DNA of 38,236 nt from Anabaena sp. FACHB-1237 (GCF_014696225.1 NZ_JACJPV010000036.1:1-38236), one strand, 5' to 3'. Numbered from the stretch's first letter, positions 8,938 through 17,209 are shown. The notes: a model not told the origin generated them from the sequence alone. A program made the numbers and translations.

Positions 8938-10260
8938 ATGGCTAATTCACAAAGTTTACTGATTCGTCAGGCTGAGATTATTTTACCGGATAATCAGCTA
9001 ATTGTGGGCGATGTGTTAGTGGAAAATGGTAAAATTACCACAGTGGATACTCACATTACACACAATACACCCATTCGAGAAATTGATGCACAAGGTTTAA
9101 CTTTATTACCAGGAGTAATTGATCCGCAGGTGCATTTTCGTGAACCGGGGTTAGAATATAAGGAAGATTTATTTACCGCCAGTTGTGCTTGTGCTAAAGG
9201 TGGAGTAACTTCTTTTTTGGAAATGCCGAATACTAAACCTTTGACTATTAACCAGTCAGCTTTAGATGATAAACTACAACGGGCAGCTAGTAAATGTGTA
9301 GTTAATTATGGCTTTTTTATTGGTGCTACGGGAGATAATTTAGCAGAATTACTAACTGTAAAACCTACTTGCGGAATTAAAATTTTCATGGGTTCAATGC
9401 ACGGGCAATTATTAGTTAGTCAAGAGGAAATTTTAGAAGGAATTTTTGCCCAAGGTAATCGTTTAATTGCGGTTCATGCAGAGGATCAGACAAGAATTAA
9501 TCATCGTCGTCAACAATTCGCGGGAATTGAAGATGTGTCCATACATTCACAAATTCAAGATAATGAAGCAGCTTTATTAGCGACAAAATTAGCGTTAAAA
9601 TTATCCAAGAAATATCAACGACGTTTACATATTTTACATTTATCTACTGGGGAAGAAGCAGAGTTATTACGTGAAGAAAAACCTAGTTGGGTAACGGCAG
9701 AAGTCACACCACAACATTTATTTCTTAATACTAGTGCATATCAAACTATTGGTAGTTTAGCACAAATGAATCCACCTTTGCGATCGCCAAAAGATAATCA
9801 AATTTTGTGGCAAGCATTATTAGATGGAGTAATTGATTTTATTGCTACGGATCATGCTCCCCATACCTTAGCAGAAAAAGCCCAAGTTTATCCTAATACA
9901 CCTTCGGGAATGCCCGGAGTAGAGACTTCTTTACCATTAATGTTAACCGCAGCTAAGGAAGGTAAATGTACAGTTTCTCAAGTAGCTAATTGGATGTCAA
10001 CCGCAGTAGCTAAAGGTTATGGCATTGAGAATAAAGGACAAATTACACCAGGCTATGATGCTGATTTAGTATTAGTTGATTTGGTGAATTATCGTCAAGT
10101 AAAGCGGGAAGAATTATTAACTAAATGTGGTTGGAGTCCCTTTGAAGGTTGGAATTTAACTGGATGGCCAGTAATTACAATTGTGGGGGGGGATATGGTT
10201 TATGAACAGGGAAAATTAAATACTCAAGTACGAGGGAAGGCATTAAATTTTAAAGAGTAG
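8938..10260 (+). CDS. pyrC: Dihydroorotase
   Basis: This enzyme catalyses the reversible cyclisation of N-carbamoyl-L-aspartate to dihydroorotate, the third step of pyrimidine synthesis. The 440-residue protein is the class I (long) type. Visible metal-site motifs are the HxH-region variant DPQVHFREPGLEYKEDL (about 62-78), the histidines of AVHAED (about 178-183) and LHILHLSTG (about 230), and the catalytic aspartate in DFIATDHAPH (about 300-309). The first motif here reads QVHFRE where many homologues have HVHFRE, so the first His of the usual HxH pair is Gln; this could weaken metal binding or be compensated. No frameshift is seen. A hairpin follows at 10302-10336. Confidence 0.93.
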   Translation: MANSQSLLIRQAEIILPDNQLIVGDVLVENGKITTVDTHITHNTPIREIDAQGLTLLPGVIDPQVHFREPGLEYKEDLFTASCACAKGGVTSFLEMPNTKPLTINQSALDDKLQRAASKCVVNYGFFIGATGDNLAELLTVKPTCGIKIFMGSMHGQLLVSQEEILEGIFAQGNRLIAVHAEDQTRINHRRQQFAGIEDVSIHSQIQDNEAALLATKLALKLSKKYQRRLHILHLSTGEEAELLREEKPSWVTAEVTPQHLFLNTSAYQTIGSLAQMNPPLRSPKDNQILWQALLDGVIDFIATDHAPHTLAEKAQVYPNTPSGMPGVETSLPLMLTAAKEGKCTVSQVANWMSTAVAKGYGIENKGQITPGYDADLVLVDLVNYRQVKREELLTKCGWSPFEGWNLTGWPVITIVGGDMVYEQGKLNTQVRGKALNFKE

Positions 10261-10301
10261 TATGAATACCATCTCATCAGAAGTTTAATAGATTTTCAAG
10301 T

Positions 10302-10336
10302 GGCGATTGCTTTCATTCATAGTGTAGACAATCGCC
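10302..10336. terminator. Hairpin downstream of pyrC
   Basis: GGCGATTG (10302-10309) pairs with CAATCGCC (10329-10336) across a 19-base loop, 42 bases after the pyrC stop. There is no strong U-tract, so it may be a weak terminator or a dispersed palindrome. Confidence 0.4.
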
Positions 10337-10490
10337 TACAGCACAGGTTGAATGATAGTTGAATGTTTAATTTTCTAATAGCATAAAAGTATAAATTAGT
10401 CACAAATTATATCACAAATTATAGCTATTTGTAAGCTAATTTGCACCACTCATTGTATAAGCAAAAAAAACTAAAATGACAAAATTATGA

Positions 10491-10931
10491 TCAAGGATTG
10501 TGAAATTCAAAGTTACAAATTTCCACGTCTCGACTACCTGCTGCTGTATGTATTAAATTAACACTAATATAGTTGTCTGGTTTATAGGGTAATCGTTCTG
10601 GCCATTCAATAGCAACAATACCAGGAGTTACATCTAAACCTTCCCAATAACTTTCTAAATTTAAACCTATCACCTCCTGGGGTTCTAAACGATATAAATC
10701 TAAATGATATAGAGGAATAGATCCTTCTAAATATTCATTAATTAAGGTAAATGTAGGACTAACAATAGGTGCAGTAATTCCTAAACCTTTACCAATTCCT
10801 TGCACTAAGGTAGTTTTACCTGCACCTAAATCTCCTGTTAATAAAATGATACTTCCAGGAGGTAGATTTTCGCCTAGTTTTATCCCTAAATTTTCTGTAG
10901 CTTGGGCATTCTCCAGATTGATGGTGACCAT
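10491..10931 (-). CDS. tsaE: tRNA t6A biosynthesis ATPase TsaE
   Basis: TsaE is the small P-loop ATPase that works with TsaB, TsaC and TsaD to make N6-threonylcarbamoyl-A37 in ANN-decoding tRNAs. Walker A is GDLGAGKTT at residues 33-41, followed by [10 protein letters not shown] and [10 protein letters not shown], both family signatures, and AIEWPERL. I start at the ATG at 10931 (146 residues, the usual length). The open frame reaches back to 11000, but the extra 23 residues read as a tandem GAGT/TGACTC-type spacer sequence and would abut the previous stop. It probably follows the yvcK-like gene in one transcript. Confidence 0.92.
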   Translation of the reverse strand: MVTINLENAQATENLGIKLGENLPPGSIILLTGDLGAGKTTLVQGIGKGLGITAPIVSPTFTLINEYLEGSIPLYHLDLYRLEPQEVIGLNLESYWEGLDVTPGIVAIEWPERLPYKPDNYISVNLIHTAAGSRDVEICNFEFHNP

Positions 10932-10999
10932 AATTAATTGGTGATTGGTAAAATAATCTTTTGACTCGGTGACTCCTTGAACTCCTGACTCAGTTACCA

Positions 11000-12373
11000 C
11001 TACTTCAAGTTATGAACACTACTATACCATTTTAATAAAACCTTGGCTAGTTTTTGAGGATCATGACGTACTGCGCCATTTTCATCTTCATAAATTATAT
11101 TGGCTGGTACTATCCGCCGCCCCAATTCTATCACATTTTCTCGATCTAAAAATACTGGATGGGCATTTTGTTGAGAATACCTGATTAATGCTTGGGCTGA
11201 AGGTGTTTTTTTATGAACTAACACCGCATCAAATAATCTTCTGTTATTACATACCTTGTCAATAGCAGCAATATGTTGGGATACCGTATAACCGTCAGTT
11301 TCTCCTGGTTGTGTCATGATATTACAGATGTAGATTCTTGGACTTGTACAATGAGCGATCGCCTCCGTAATTTCCGGTACTAATAAATTAGGAATTATAC
11401 TAGTATATAAACTACCCGGACCAATAATAATATAATCTGCTTCTTTAATAGCTTTAATTGCCGCAGGTAACGCTGGAGGATATTCAGGGATACAACCGAT
11501 TTTAGCTATTTTACCATTAGCTTTAGGTATATTTGATTCTCCTTCAATACGTCTACCGTCAGTTAATTCAGCCCATAAACGGACATCACTTAAAGTAGCA
11601 GGTAAAACCTGTCCTCTCACAGCTAACACTTTAGAACTAGCAGCAACGGCTCTTTCTAAATCACCTGTAATCTCACTCATAGCCGTTAAAAACAAGTTAC
11701 CAAAACTATGACCAATTAAACCATCTCCTGCTTGAAAACGATATTGAAATAACTCTGTTAATAGCTTTTCTTCATCTGCTAAGGCTGCTAAACAATTGCG
11801 AATATCCCCAGGAGGTAAAACCCCAAATTCCTGGCGTAAACGACCAGAAGAACCCCCATCATCTGCTACGGTAACAATAGCAGTAATATTAGCACTATAG
11901 GTTTTTAAACCACGTAATAAAGTAGAAAGTCCCGTACCACCACCAATAACAACTATTTTCGGTCCACGATATAAACGACGATGATTTAAAATCACATCTA
12001 TTAATTCTTCATCATCACCTTCTGGTCTTAATACTTCTGTAATAGACGTGAAAGTGCGAGATTGACCCCAAAGCACTAGTAAAATACCACAGATTAAAAC
12101 TAATGGACCAGTAATATAACTAGGCAGAATATTAGTAATCACTCCCAAAAAATTTCTGATTAGTTCTATAGCCCAGAAAATAGGTGTGAGTTTAATCCAA
12201 ATAGCTAACCCCAAGGTGGATAAAATTACACCACCAAGGCTAATCAGCAACCAACGTTTTACAGATAAACCAGGAGACAACCACTTAAACCATTGATTAA
12301 CACGATAGGATGTGCGATTGTGGGATTGTAGTTGTATAGCATCAAGGGCTTGTTTAATAAAACCTATAGACAT
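11000..12373 (-). CDS. YvcK-like (CofD/UPF0052 family) protein with N-terminal membrane segments
   Basis: The 457-residue protein carries two hydrophobic segments in its first part (about 40-62 and 83-104), then a YvcK/GlmR-type domain from about 133. The nucleotide-binding motif is [16 protein letters not shown] followed by [12 protein letters not shown], then [12 protein letters not shown] and the [14 protein letters not shown] signature. In Bacillus, YvcK (GlmR) binds UDP-GlcNAc and steers carbon toward cell-wall precursors; in cyanobacteria the role is not settled. The membrane-anchored long form is common in cyanobacteria. It is divergent from ruvC with a 217-base shared promoter region, and tsaE follows downstream. 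Confidence 0.9.
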   Translation of the reverse strand: MSIGFIKQALDAIQLQSHNRTSYRVNQWFKWLSPGLSVKRWLLISLGGVILSTLGLAIWIKLTPIFWAIELIRNFLGVITNILPSYITGPLVLICGILLVLWGQSRTFTSITEVLRPEGDDEELIDVILNHRRLYRGPKIVVIGGGTGLSTLLRGLKTYSANITAIVTVADDGGSSGRLRQEFGVLPPGDIRNCLAALADEEKLLTELFQYRFQAGDGLIGHSFGNLFLTAMSEITGDLERAVAASSKVLAVRGQVLPATLSDVRLWAELTDGRRIEGESNIPKANGKIAKIGCIPEYPPALPAAIKAIKEADYIIIGPGSLYTSIIPNLLVPEITEAIAHCTSPRIYICNIMTQPGETDGYTVSQHIAAIDKVCNNRRLFDAVLVHKKTPSAQALIRYSQQNAHPVFLDRENVIELGRRIVPANIIYEDENGAVRHDPQKLAKVLLKWYSSVHNLK

Positions 12374-12590
12374 ATTGATTTAATAGGAAACTGTTTTGTG
12401 AACAAATGTCTGGTCAAGTCTTGTCCAGGATTATTTCATGAAATACCGATTTTAAGATTTTTCATTTTAGAGTAATCCAACTTTTACTTATAATCTTCTG
12501 TAAGTCAACACTAAAATTAGGTTTTATTTATTCTCCATCATATCAGGAATTATAACTATCACTCGGACAGGATGTTAAAAGTTCAAGTTT

Positions 12591-13085
12591 ATGGAAAAAC
12601 GCATTTTAGGATTAGATCCCGGTTTAGCAATTTTAGGTTTCGGAGTCATTGACTGCCAACAGAATGCCACAAAAACAACACAATATACCTTACAAATGAT
12701 AGATTTTGGTGTAATTCGCACTTCTGCAAATACACCTATGGAACAACGATTATGTATTTTATTCGATGATTTACATACTCTAATTAATGAATTTAAACCT
12801 GATTTGGTGGCTATAGAAAAATTGTTTTTCTATCGTATGGCTAATACCATTATAGTGGCACAGGCTAGGGGTGTTTTAATGTTGGTGTTAGGACAACATC
12901 ACTTACCTTATCTGGAATTTACACCAGCACAAATTAAACAAGCCTTAACACATTATGGTAATGCTGATAAAGCAGAAGTTCAAACTGCTGTGGCTAGAGA
13001 GTTGGCTTTGGATGATATCCCTCAACCAGATGATGCCGCAGATGCTTTAGCTGTGGCTTTAACCGCAGCTTTTCAGGTATTGTAG
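12591..13085 (+). CDS. ruvC: Crossover junction endodeoxyribonuclease RuvC
   Basis: RuvC resolves Holliday junctions as a dimer together with RuvAB. Its 164 residues fit the family. The acidic active site is readable: the Asp in ILGLDPGL (D8), the Glu in VAIEKLFF (about 75) and the Asp pair in [13 protein letters not shown] near the C-terminus. The region [18 protein letters not shown] is also conserved. It lies only 438 bases from the truncated hupL end on what should be the 'inside' side of a heterocyst excision element, which is unexpected for a core repair gene. Confidence 0.95.
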   Translation: MEKRILGLDPGLAILGFGVIDCQQNATKTTQYTLQMIDFGVIRTSANTPMEQRLCILFDDLHTLINEFKPDLVAIEKLFFYRMANTIIVAQARGVLMLVLGQHHLPYLEFTPAQIKQALTHYGNADKAEVQTAVARELALDDIPQPDDAADALAVALTAAFQVL

Positions 13086-13511
13086 ATCACGCAGAAGTGC
13101 AGAGTCGTTAGAGTCGTTTTGGCGATTTATTAATATTTCTCAATATTCGCCATATTTTGTTAGTAATAAAATGTTCAAACCTTTATCACATCTGGATTTA
13201 AAAATTAGAAAATTATTTGGGTGATTCCCAGTTTAATGGAAGACGGTTACAAGGACTTGCAATATTAAACCAGCCAGACATAAGATTTTAGGATTTAGTG
13301 AACATGAACATTTTGATTTTACAAGGTTTTGAGGTTAATGTGAGGCCATTTAGGGAAAAATTAGGTAATGTCTGAAAACACCAAATAGCTGTTAGTAGAT
13401 AAAAATAAATGGACTTATGGTATAACTGGAGTGGTTTTATTGCCTAATTTAAGGAAAAATTAGGGAAGAATCAAACCTATCCTGAGAAATCCTGACTATA
13501 TAAGCAATTCC
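13086..13511. other. Non-coding stretch between ruvC and the hupL break; short repeats, no recognised gene
   Basis: No open frame of convincing length or composition is present on either strand. Visible structure: a GGCGATTTATTAA...TATTCGCC inverted pair near 13121-13151, a direct repeat GGAAAAATTAGG at 13354-13365 and 13453-13464, and CCTAATTT in the opposite sense at 13443-13450 and 13511-13518 next to the recombination site. Fragments such as a short Met frame at 13304 (23 codons) look like debris rather than genes. By analogy with other hupL elements this would be the left inner border. Confidence 0.55.
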
Positions 13512-14033
13512 CTAATTTATTTCCATATAACTGCTGTGCGGCCATTGTCCACCTAATAAAGCGTAAATTTCTACAGGTTTAGCGGAAATAGTTACACCAA
13601 TTTCATAAGATTTACCAGTGAAGGCAGCAAACCGTCTACAGGCTTCGTCATAGTAATAACTATAACGGTAATTTTTGTTAGTTAAATCAATGGCAAATAA
13701 GCCATAAAAATAACGGGGAATACTTTGCATTGTTTCCACAATTTGCCCTAAATTACGGGCTAAAATCGCATTTCTTGGAACTTCTGTACCCCAAGCTGTA
13801 TCCAAAGCCCAAGACGCAGAACTGAGGTGAGAACCTCCACAAATTCCACAAATTCTAGGGGTAACAATTAAACCAGCTTGAGGATCTTTTCCCCGTAAAA
13901 TAATTTCAAAACCGCGAAAAAGTTCGGCATGAGTCCAGGCATTTGTAACATATCCATCTTCAATTTCTACCCGAACATCTAAGTCCCCTTCTACTCTTCC
14001 AACGGGGGCTATATCTAAGGTTTGAGTTCGCAT
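13512..14033 (-). CDS. hupL: Uptake [NiFe] hydrogenase large subunit, 5' part only (interrupted at element site)
   Basis: The reading frame gives 173 residues instead of the usual 530 or so. It carries the L1 motif GRVEGDLDVRV and the N-terminal metal motif RICGICGGSH, with the two Ni-Fe ligands C62 and C65. It stops soon after GGQWPHSSYM. The C-terminal DPCxxC ligand pair and the protease-cleaved tail are missing, so this product cannot be an active hydrogenase. The break coincides with the 16-bp sequence CACAGCAGTTATATGG (13538 to 13523 on the minus strand), followed by only three more codons (EIN) and a stop. In Anabaena PCC 7120 hupL is interrupted at this repeat and restored by XisC in heterocysts. 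The 3' part is not in the window. Confidence 0.95.
   Translation of the reverse strand: MRTQTLDIAPVGRVEGDLDVRVEIEDGYVTNAWTHAELFRGFEIILRGKDPQAGLIVTPRICGICGGSHLSSASWALDTAWGTEVPRNAILARNLGQIVETMQSIPRYFYGLFAIDLTNKNYRYSYYYDEACRRFAAFTGKSYEIGVTISAKPVEIYALLGGQWPHSSYMEIN
13523..13538 (-). other. Site-specific recombination half-site of a hupL excision element (16-bp core)
   Basis: On the minus strand the bases read CACAGCAGTTATATGG and encode HSSYM of HupL. From memory this is identical to the direct repeat flanking the hupL element of Anabaena PCC 7120, the target of the XisC recombinase during heterocyst development. hupL coding sequence ends three codons past it. I found only this one copy in the window; a 10-base match (AACTGCTGTG) inside ruvC near 12991 looks coincidental. 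The matching site and xisC must lie elsewhere. Confidence 0.9.
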
Positions 14034-14111
14034 ATTTTTGGCTAATTGGTAATAGGTAATAGATAATTGGTGATAGGTTTTTACTCCTAATCACCACTCA
14101 CTAAACTAAAT

Positions 14112-14240
14112 AGAACTTACACAAGTGTCACACTAAAAATCTGTTGTAAGGCGTGTCAGATATGAATAATCTGTTTATTTGCAGCCATGCAATCTGACGC
14201 ACCCTACCAATGTTTACCAATGTTTCAGTTGCCTAAGTTC
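14112..14240 (+). repeat. MITE-like repeat, AGGACTTACGCAA family, copy 2, in the hupS-hupL spacer
   Basis: The left end AGAACTTACACAAGTGTCAC and the right end CAGTTGCCTAAGTTC match the ends of the copies at 2772 and 18545. The interior holds GGCGTGTCAGATAT and CAATCTGACGC. It ends two bases before the hupS stop codon and fills most of the 209-base hupS-hupL spacer. The transcript would fold here into a hairpin (GCGTGTCAGA against TCTGACGC) between the two hydrogenase cistrons. Confidence 0.8.
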
Positions 14241-14242
14241 AG

Positions 14243-15205
14243 CTAAACTAAGAAAAAGTCTTCATCAGCCCATTTTGGTGCGGTGTCTTTAGCTACCACT
14301 GTGAGGACTGCGTAATCTTTATGACTGACTCCAGGAGGTATTTCTTTGGGTACTCCCATAATGGTTTGGGTTTTAAATACTGTTCCTGGTTGTAAGTCAT
14401 AAAAGGGAAATTCTGGTTCTGTACAACCTAAACACGGCATTCCAGCGCGGGTTTTTGATGATACGCGATTCCAAAGAATGCGGTTACAGGAGGAATGTGT
14501 CATTGGTCCACGACATCCTAAGTCGTAGAATAGACAGCCTTTCCTTTGTCCAAATTCGGCGGTTGTGGCTTTGTAGGCAAAGTGAATGTTGCGGGTACAA
14601 CCGGTTTGGGTGTAGGTACTAAAGAATGTTTGCGGCCGTTGCAGATCATCTAGGGCAATGTCTTTAATGCGTCCTGTAGCGATCGCCACTAATATCTGCG
14701 TAATCCAATCGGGATGGGCTGGACATCCAGGTATATTAATTACTGGATAACCAGTTTTACTTACGTAGTCTGGTCCTAAAAAGCCTCCTTTATCCCGTTT
14801 CAGAAATTGTAATCCTTGAGACTCGCTGGGATTAGGTGACATGGCAGGAATACCACCCCAGGTAGCACAGTCACCAATGGCTACTACGTATTTTGCTGAT
14901 TTGGATAAGTCTCTTAACCAGTCTTTCATGGGACGGTTAGCAAATCTATTCCATTCTCCTGTACCATTGGGTGCGTTTACTACGCTGCCTTCAAATACCA
15001 GAATATCAACGGTAATTCTCCCTAAAGCACATCTCCATAGCATATCCTGTAGATTATCACCTAATTGTATGCCCAGGGAAGGATGCCAGAGAATGTTAAT
15101 ACCGAAATCAGCAATTAAATCACAGGCTGTAGGTTCTTCAGCGTTAAGAAATGACATGGTGTTGCCAGAACAAGCACCACCTTGTAGCCAGAGTACATTA
15201 GTCAT
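14243..15205 (-). CDS. hupS: Uptake [NiFe] hydrogenase small subunit
   Basis: HupS carries the FeS relay that passes electrons from the HupL active site. The 320-residue protein begins MTNVLWLQGGACSGNTMSFL and lacks a twin-arginine signal peptide, as in other cyanobacterial HupS. Cluster ligands or candidates are visible: C12, C113 in GDCATWGG, C161 in PGCPAHPDW, C203 in TGCTRNIHF, C224 and C231 in CLFYDLGC, C240, and C258/C261 in PCLGC. It is complete and undamaged. hupL follows after 209 bases on the same strand, and the spacer is occupied by a MITE-like repeat. The promoter region 15206-15655 also contains a repeat. Expression is expected in heterocysts; no perfect NtcA site (GTA-N8-TAC) was found by eye. 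Confidence 0.97.
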   Translation of the reverse strand: MTNVLWLQGGACSGNTMSFLNAEEPTACDLIADFGINILWHPSLGIQLGDNLQDMLWRCALGRITVDILVFEGSVVNAPNGTGEWNRFANRPMKDWLRDLSKSAKYVVAIGDCATWGGIPAMSPNPSESQGLQFLKRDKGGFLGPDYVSKTGYPVINIPGCPAHPDWITQILVAIATGRIKDIALDDLQRPQTFFSTYTQTGCTRNIHFAYKATTAEFGQRKGCLFYDLGCRGPMTHSSCNRILWNRVSSKTRAGMPCLGCTEPEFPFYDLQPGTVFKTQTIMGVPKEIPPGVSHKDYAVLTVVAKDTAPKWADEDFFLV

Positions 15206-15268
15206 TGGCTATGTTTTTTTCTATTATTCATGTTTGTGTTTTTTAGGAGATACGCCAGATCATTTTTT

Positions 15269-15384
15269 ACTAGTACAGCTTGGCGTAAATAAACTAACCA
15301 TTCTCAATCATCCAAAAGCCTATACTGTCTTAGTTTTGAATGCATGACTTTTGAATGCATGACTTTCCACCCTGCGGTACTAGT
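15269..15384 (+). repeat. 116-bp repeat with ACTAGTAC ends, upstream of hupS
   Basis: The left end is ACTAGTACAGCTTGGCG; the right end is the inverted GCGGTACTAGT. Within lie CCAAAAGCCTATACTGTCTT and a direct duplication of TTTTGAATGCATGACTT. Related copies are at 5829-5907 and, in part, 33796-33866. The inverted ends and dispersed copies suggest a MITE. It sits immediately upstream of the hupS start and could separate or rebuild the promoter. Confidence 0.75.
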
Positions 15385-15616
15385 TAATAAAAAATCAATA
15401 ACACAAAAATGTCTCAACTTTTATTGTTGAGATTTTGTTGAGAAATTGTGGAGATTTTCACCGATTGATCAATATTTACAGTTATCGGTAGGCCACAATT
15501 TTTAAGTTGTTTTCACCTACTTAGGAACAGCTATATATTTATAATATTACTGGAAAAGATGCTTTAAATCAACTTAATTTTTTGTATATAGTGATTCTAT
15601 TTGATTTGCAATAGTC

Positions 15617-15649
15617 AGATACCCGACTTCTTAAAGAAGTCGGGTATCT
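15617..15649 (+). terminator. Perfect 16-bp hairpin with T-tract (AGATACCCGACTTCTT family)
   Basis: AGATACCCGACTTCTT and its exact reverse complement flank a single A, followed on the plus strand by eight T residues. It starts just past the sbpA stop codon, which is read on the minus strand. On that strand the hairpin is preceded, not followed, by the A/T tract, so it would terminate plus-strand transcripts best but may act both ways. It belongs to the same palindrome family as 16958-16992. Confidence 0.75.
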
Positions 15650-15655
15650 TTTTTT

Positions 15656-16759
15656 TTACCTTCTACCTCTTTGAATTTGATCAAAGACTGCACCATCATC
15701 AAAAAACTTTTTCTGTACAGTATTCCATCCGCCCAAATCATTGACTGTGTAAAGTTTAACAATTTTGGGAAATTTATTTTGTACTTCTTTTACTACGGTA
15801 GTATTTACAGGTCTAAAACCAACTTTGGCAAATTCTCTTTGTGCTTCAGGTGTAAATAAAAATTTCACAAATGCTTCAGAAACTTCACGAGTTCCACGTT
15901 TATCCACATTTTTGTCAACTACAGTTACAGGTCCTTCTATGGAAATATTTACTGGTGGAATTACATAACTTGTGTCAGCTTTACCTTCTTGTGCTGCTAA
16001 AATAAGTTCATTTTCGTAATTTAGTAATACGTCTCCTTGTCCTTTCTTATAGAAAGCATCACTTGATTCCCTTGCATCTTTTGGTAATACTACTACATTA
16101 CGAAATACTTGAGTAACAAATTTTAATGCTTGACTTTCATTACCTCCATTTCTCACAATTCCTCCCCATAAAGCTAAGAAATTCCATCTTGCACCTCCGG
16201 ATGTTTTGGGATTAGCTGTTACAATTTTAATCCCTGGTTTAGCTAGATCACTCCAATTTTTGATCCCTTTGGGATTACCAGCACGGGTTTCTATTGCTAC
16301 CACTGAACGAGTGACTATGGAGTTATTTGGCGCTTCTTTTTCCCAACCTGGATTAATTAAACCTGCTTTTTCAATCTTTTTTGTATCTAGTGCTAATGCC
16401 AATCCTACTACATCGGCTTGTAATCCATCTATTACTGCTCTGGTTTGAGAACCGGAACCGCCATAGCTTTCTTTAATAGATACATCCTGTCCTTTTTCTT
16501 TTCTCCATTTAGCGACAAATTGGGGAATGATTTTACTGTAAGCAGCTTTTGTAACTGCGTAACTCACTAGGGTAATTTCTACTTTTTTGCGGACCTGACT
16601 AATAATTTGGGTTTTTTGTGGTGCAAGGGCGCCAACGCTCGCCTTAGGCATCGTTAATACTGGTATTAATGTATTGATACCTATTCCTATAGCTAATAGT
16701 ACGGATGAAGTTAGGGTATGAGATGGTAATTTTGCTGGTTTTTGCTGTGTTATGGTCAT
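15656..16759 (-). CDS. sbpA: Sulfate-binding periplasmic protein of an ABC transporter
   Basis: This is the solute-binding subunit for sulfate/thiosulfate uptake through CysTWA. From the ATG at 16759 the protein has 367 residues (a TTG six codons upstream is less likely). A basic N-terminus and hydrophobic stretch (about 18-37) form the signal peptide. The mature part has TLVSYAVTKAAYSKIIPQF, ESYGGSGSQTRAVIDGLQAD, the sulfate-loop motif TANPKTSGGARWNFLALWG and DVLLNYENE, all signatures of the SbpA/CysP family. The usual transporter genes cysT, cysW and cysA are not adjacent, so it is an orphan here. It ends directly at a palindromic hairpin. Confidence 0.93.
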   Translation of the reverse strand: MTITQQKPAKLPSHTLTSSVLLAIGIGINTLIPVLTMPKASVGALAPQKTQIISQVRKKVEITLVSYAVTKAAYSKIIPQFVAKWRKEKGQDVSIKESYGGSGSQTRAVIDGLQADVVGLALALDTKKIEKAGLINPGWEKEAPNNSIVTRSVVAIETRAGNPKGIKNWSDLAKPGIKIVTANPKTSGGARWNFLALWGGIVRNGGNESQALKFVTQVFRNVVVLPKDARESSDAFYKKGQGDVLLNYENELILAAQEGKADTSYVIPPVNISIEGPVTVVDKNVDKRGTREVSEAFVKFLFTPEAQREFAKVGFRPVNTTVVKEVQNKFPKIVKLYTVNDLGGWNTVQKKFFDDGAVFDQIQRGRR

Positions 16760-16957
16760 TTTTCTTTGGATTTGCAAACTACGTTAAGTTGATAGGTAAT
16801 ATGTACTTTACCTATAAAAACACACAGTATCAGATCCCATCAGCAAAATCAAGATAGTAACCACAAATTATTTACAGGGAAATGGGAGTATTAGTAATAT
16901 ATATTACTAGTTGATTAATATATAATATATTTTAATATATAAAAATATAAAAGCAAT

Positions 16958-16992
16958 AAGATCCCCGACTTCTTCAAGAAGTCGGGGATCTT
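16958..16992. terminator. Perfect 17-bp palindromic hairpin (GATCCCCGACTTCTT)
   Basis: AAGATCCCCGACTTCTT and its exact reverse complement surround one C. It lies just past the stop of the minus-strand S4 gene (17003). The same arm sequence recurs at 5137, 15617 (variant), 30905 and 35548. It is a likely terminator or mobile palindromic repeat. Confidence 0.75.
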
Positions 16993-17002
16993 AATAATCA
17001 AA

Positions 17003-17209
17003 TTAAACGATATTATCTCCTACTTTGAAGGTTTTATTACCTATGGTAACTTGATCTTCTGCTGTTAACTTTTTACCTCTACGGGTTTCAATAATACCAT
17101 TAACCTTTACTTTTCCATCAAGAATCATTAGTTTAGCTTGTCCTCCGGTAGAAGCAATACCTAAGAACTTTAAAAATTGATCAAGTTTAATAATTTTGTC
17201 CTGTTCCAT
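17003..17209 (-). CDS. Small S4-domain RNA-binding protein
   Basis: This is a 68-residue protein consisting of one S4 fold: IKLDQFLKFLGIASTGGQAK, LMILDGKVKVNG and RRGKKLTAEDQVTIG are the standard S4 landmarks. It corresponds to the YbcJ/YaaA-type single-domain family thought to bind structured RNA. The ATG at 17209 leaves a normal short N-terminus. It is monocistronic by layout, bounded by a hairpin downstream. The exact RNA target is unknown. Confidence 0.88.
   Translation of the reverse strand: MEQDKIIKLDQFLKFLGIASTGGQAKLMILDGKVKVNGIIETRRGKKLTAEDQVTIGNKTFKVGDNIV

Larger units (their letters stand above)
15206..15655. other. hupS upstream region with inserted repeat and terminator-like hairpin
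   Basis: The 450 bases between hupS and sbpA (both minus) should hold the hupSL promoter. They contain a 116-base repeat (15269-15384) starting 64 bases before the hupS ATG, and the hairpin at 15617-15649. The stretch 15385-15600 is AT-rich with TTGAGA/TGTTGAGA direct repeats near 15416-15445. No further gene is seen. Confidence 0.6.

Noticed and set aside
10932..11000. Extended TsaE start at 11000
   Set aside because: The extra residues come from spacer-type sequence and exceed the usual family length.
12990..13001. AACTGCTGTG in ruvC as a second recombination site
   Set aside because: Only 10 of 16 bases match, the rest of the core is absent and it lies in conserved ruvC coding sequence.
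13304..13375. Short Met frame (23 codons) between ruvC and hupL
   Set aside because: Too short, no ribosome-binding site, no recognisable sequence.
14841..15347. 168-codon frame opposite hupS
   Set aside because: Shadow of the hupS frame running on into a repeat.
15206..15600. NtcA site (GTA-N8-TAC) in the hupS promoter
   Set aside because: No perfect match was found by eye; loose matches are expected by chance in AT-rich DNA.
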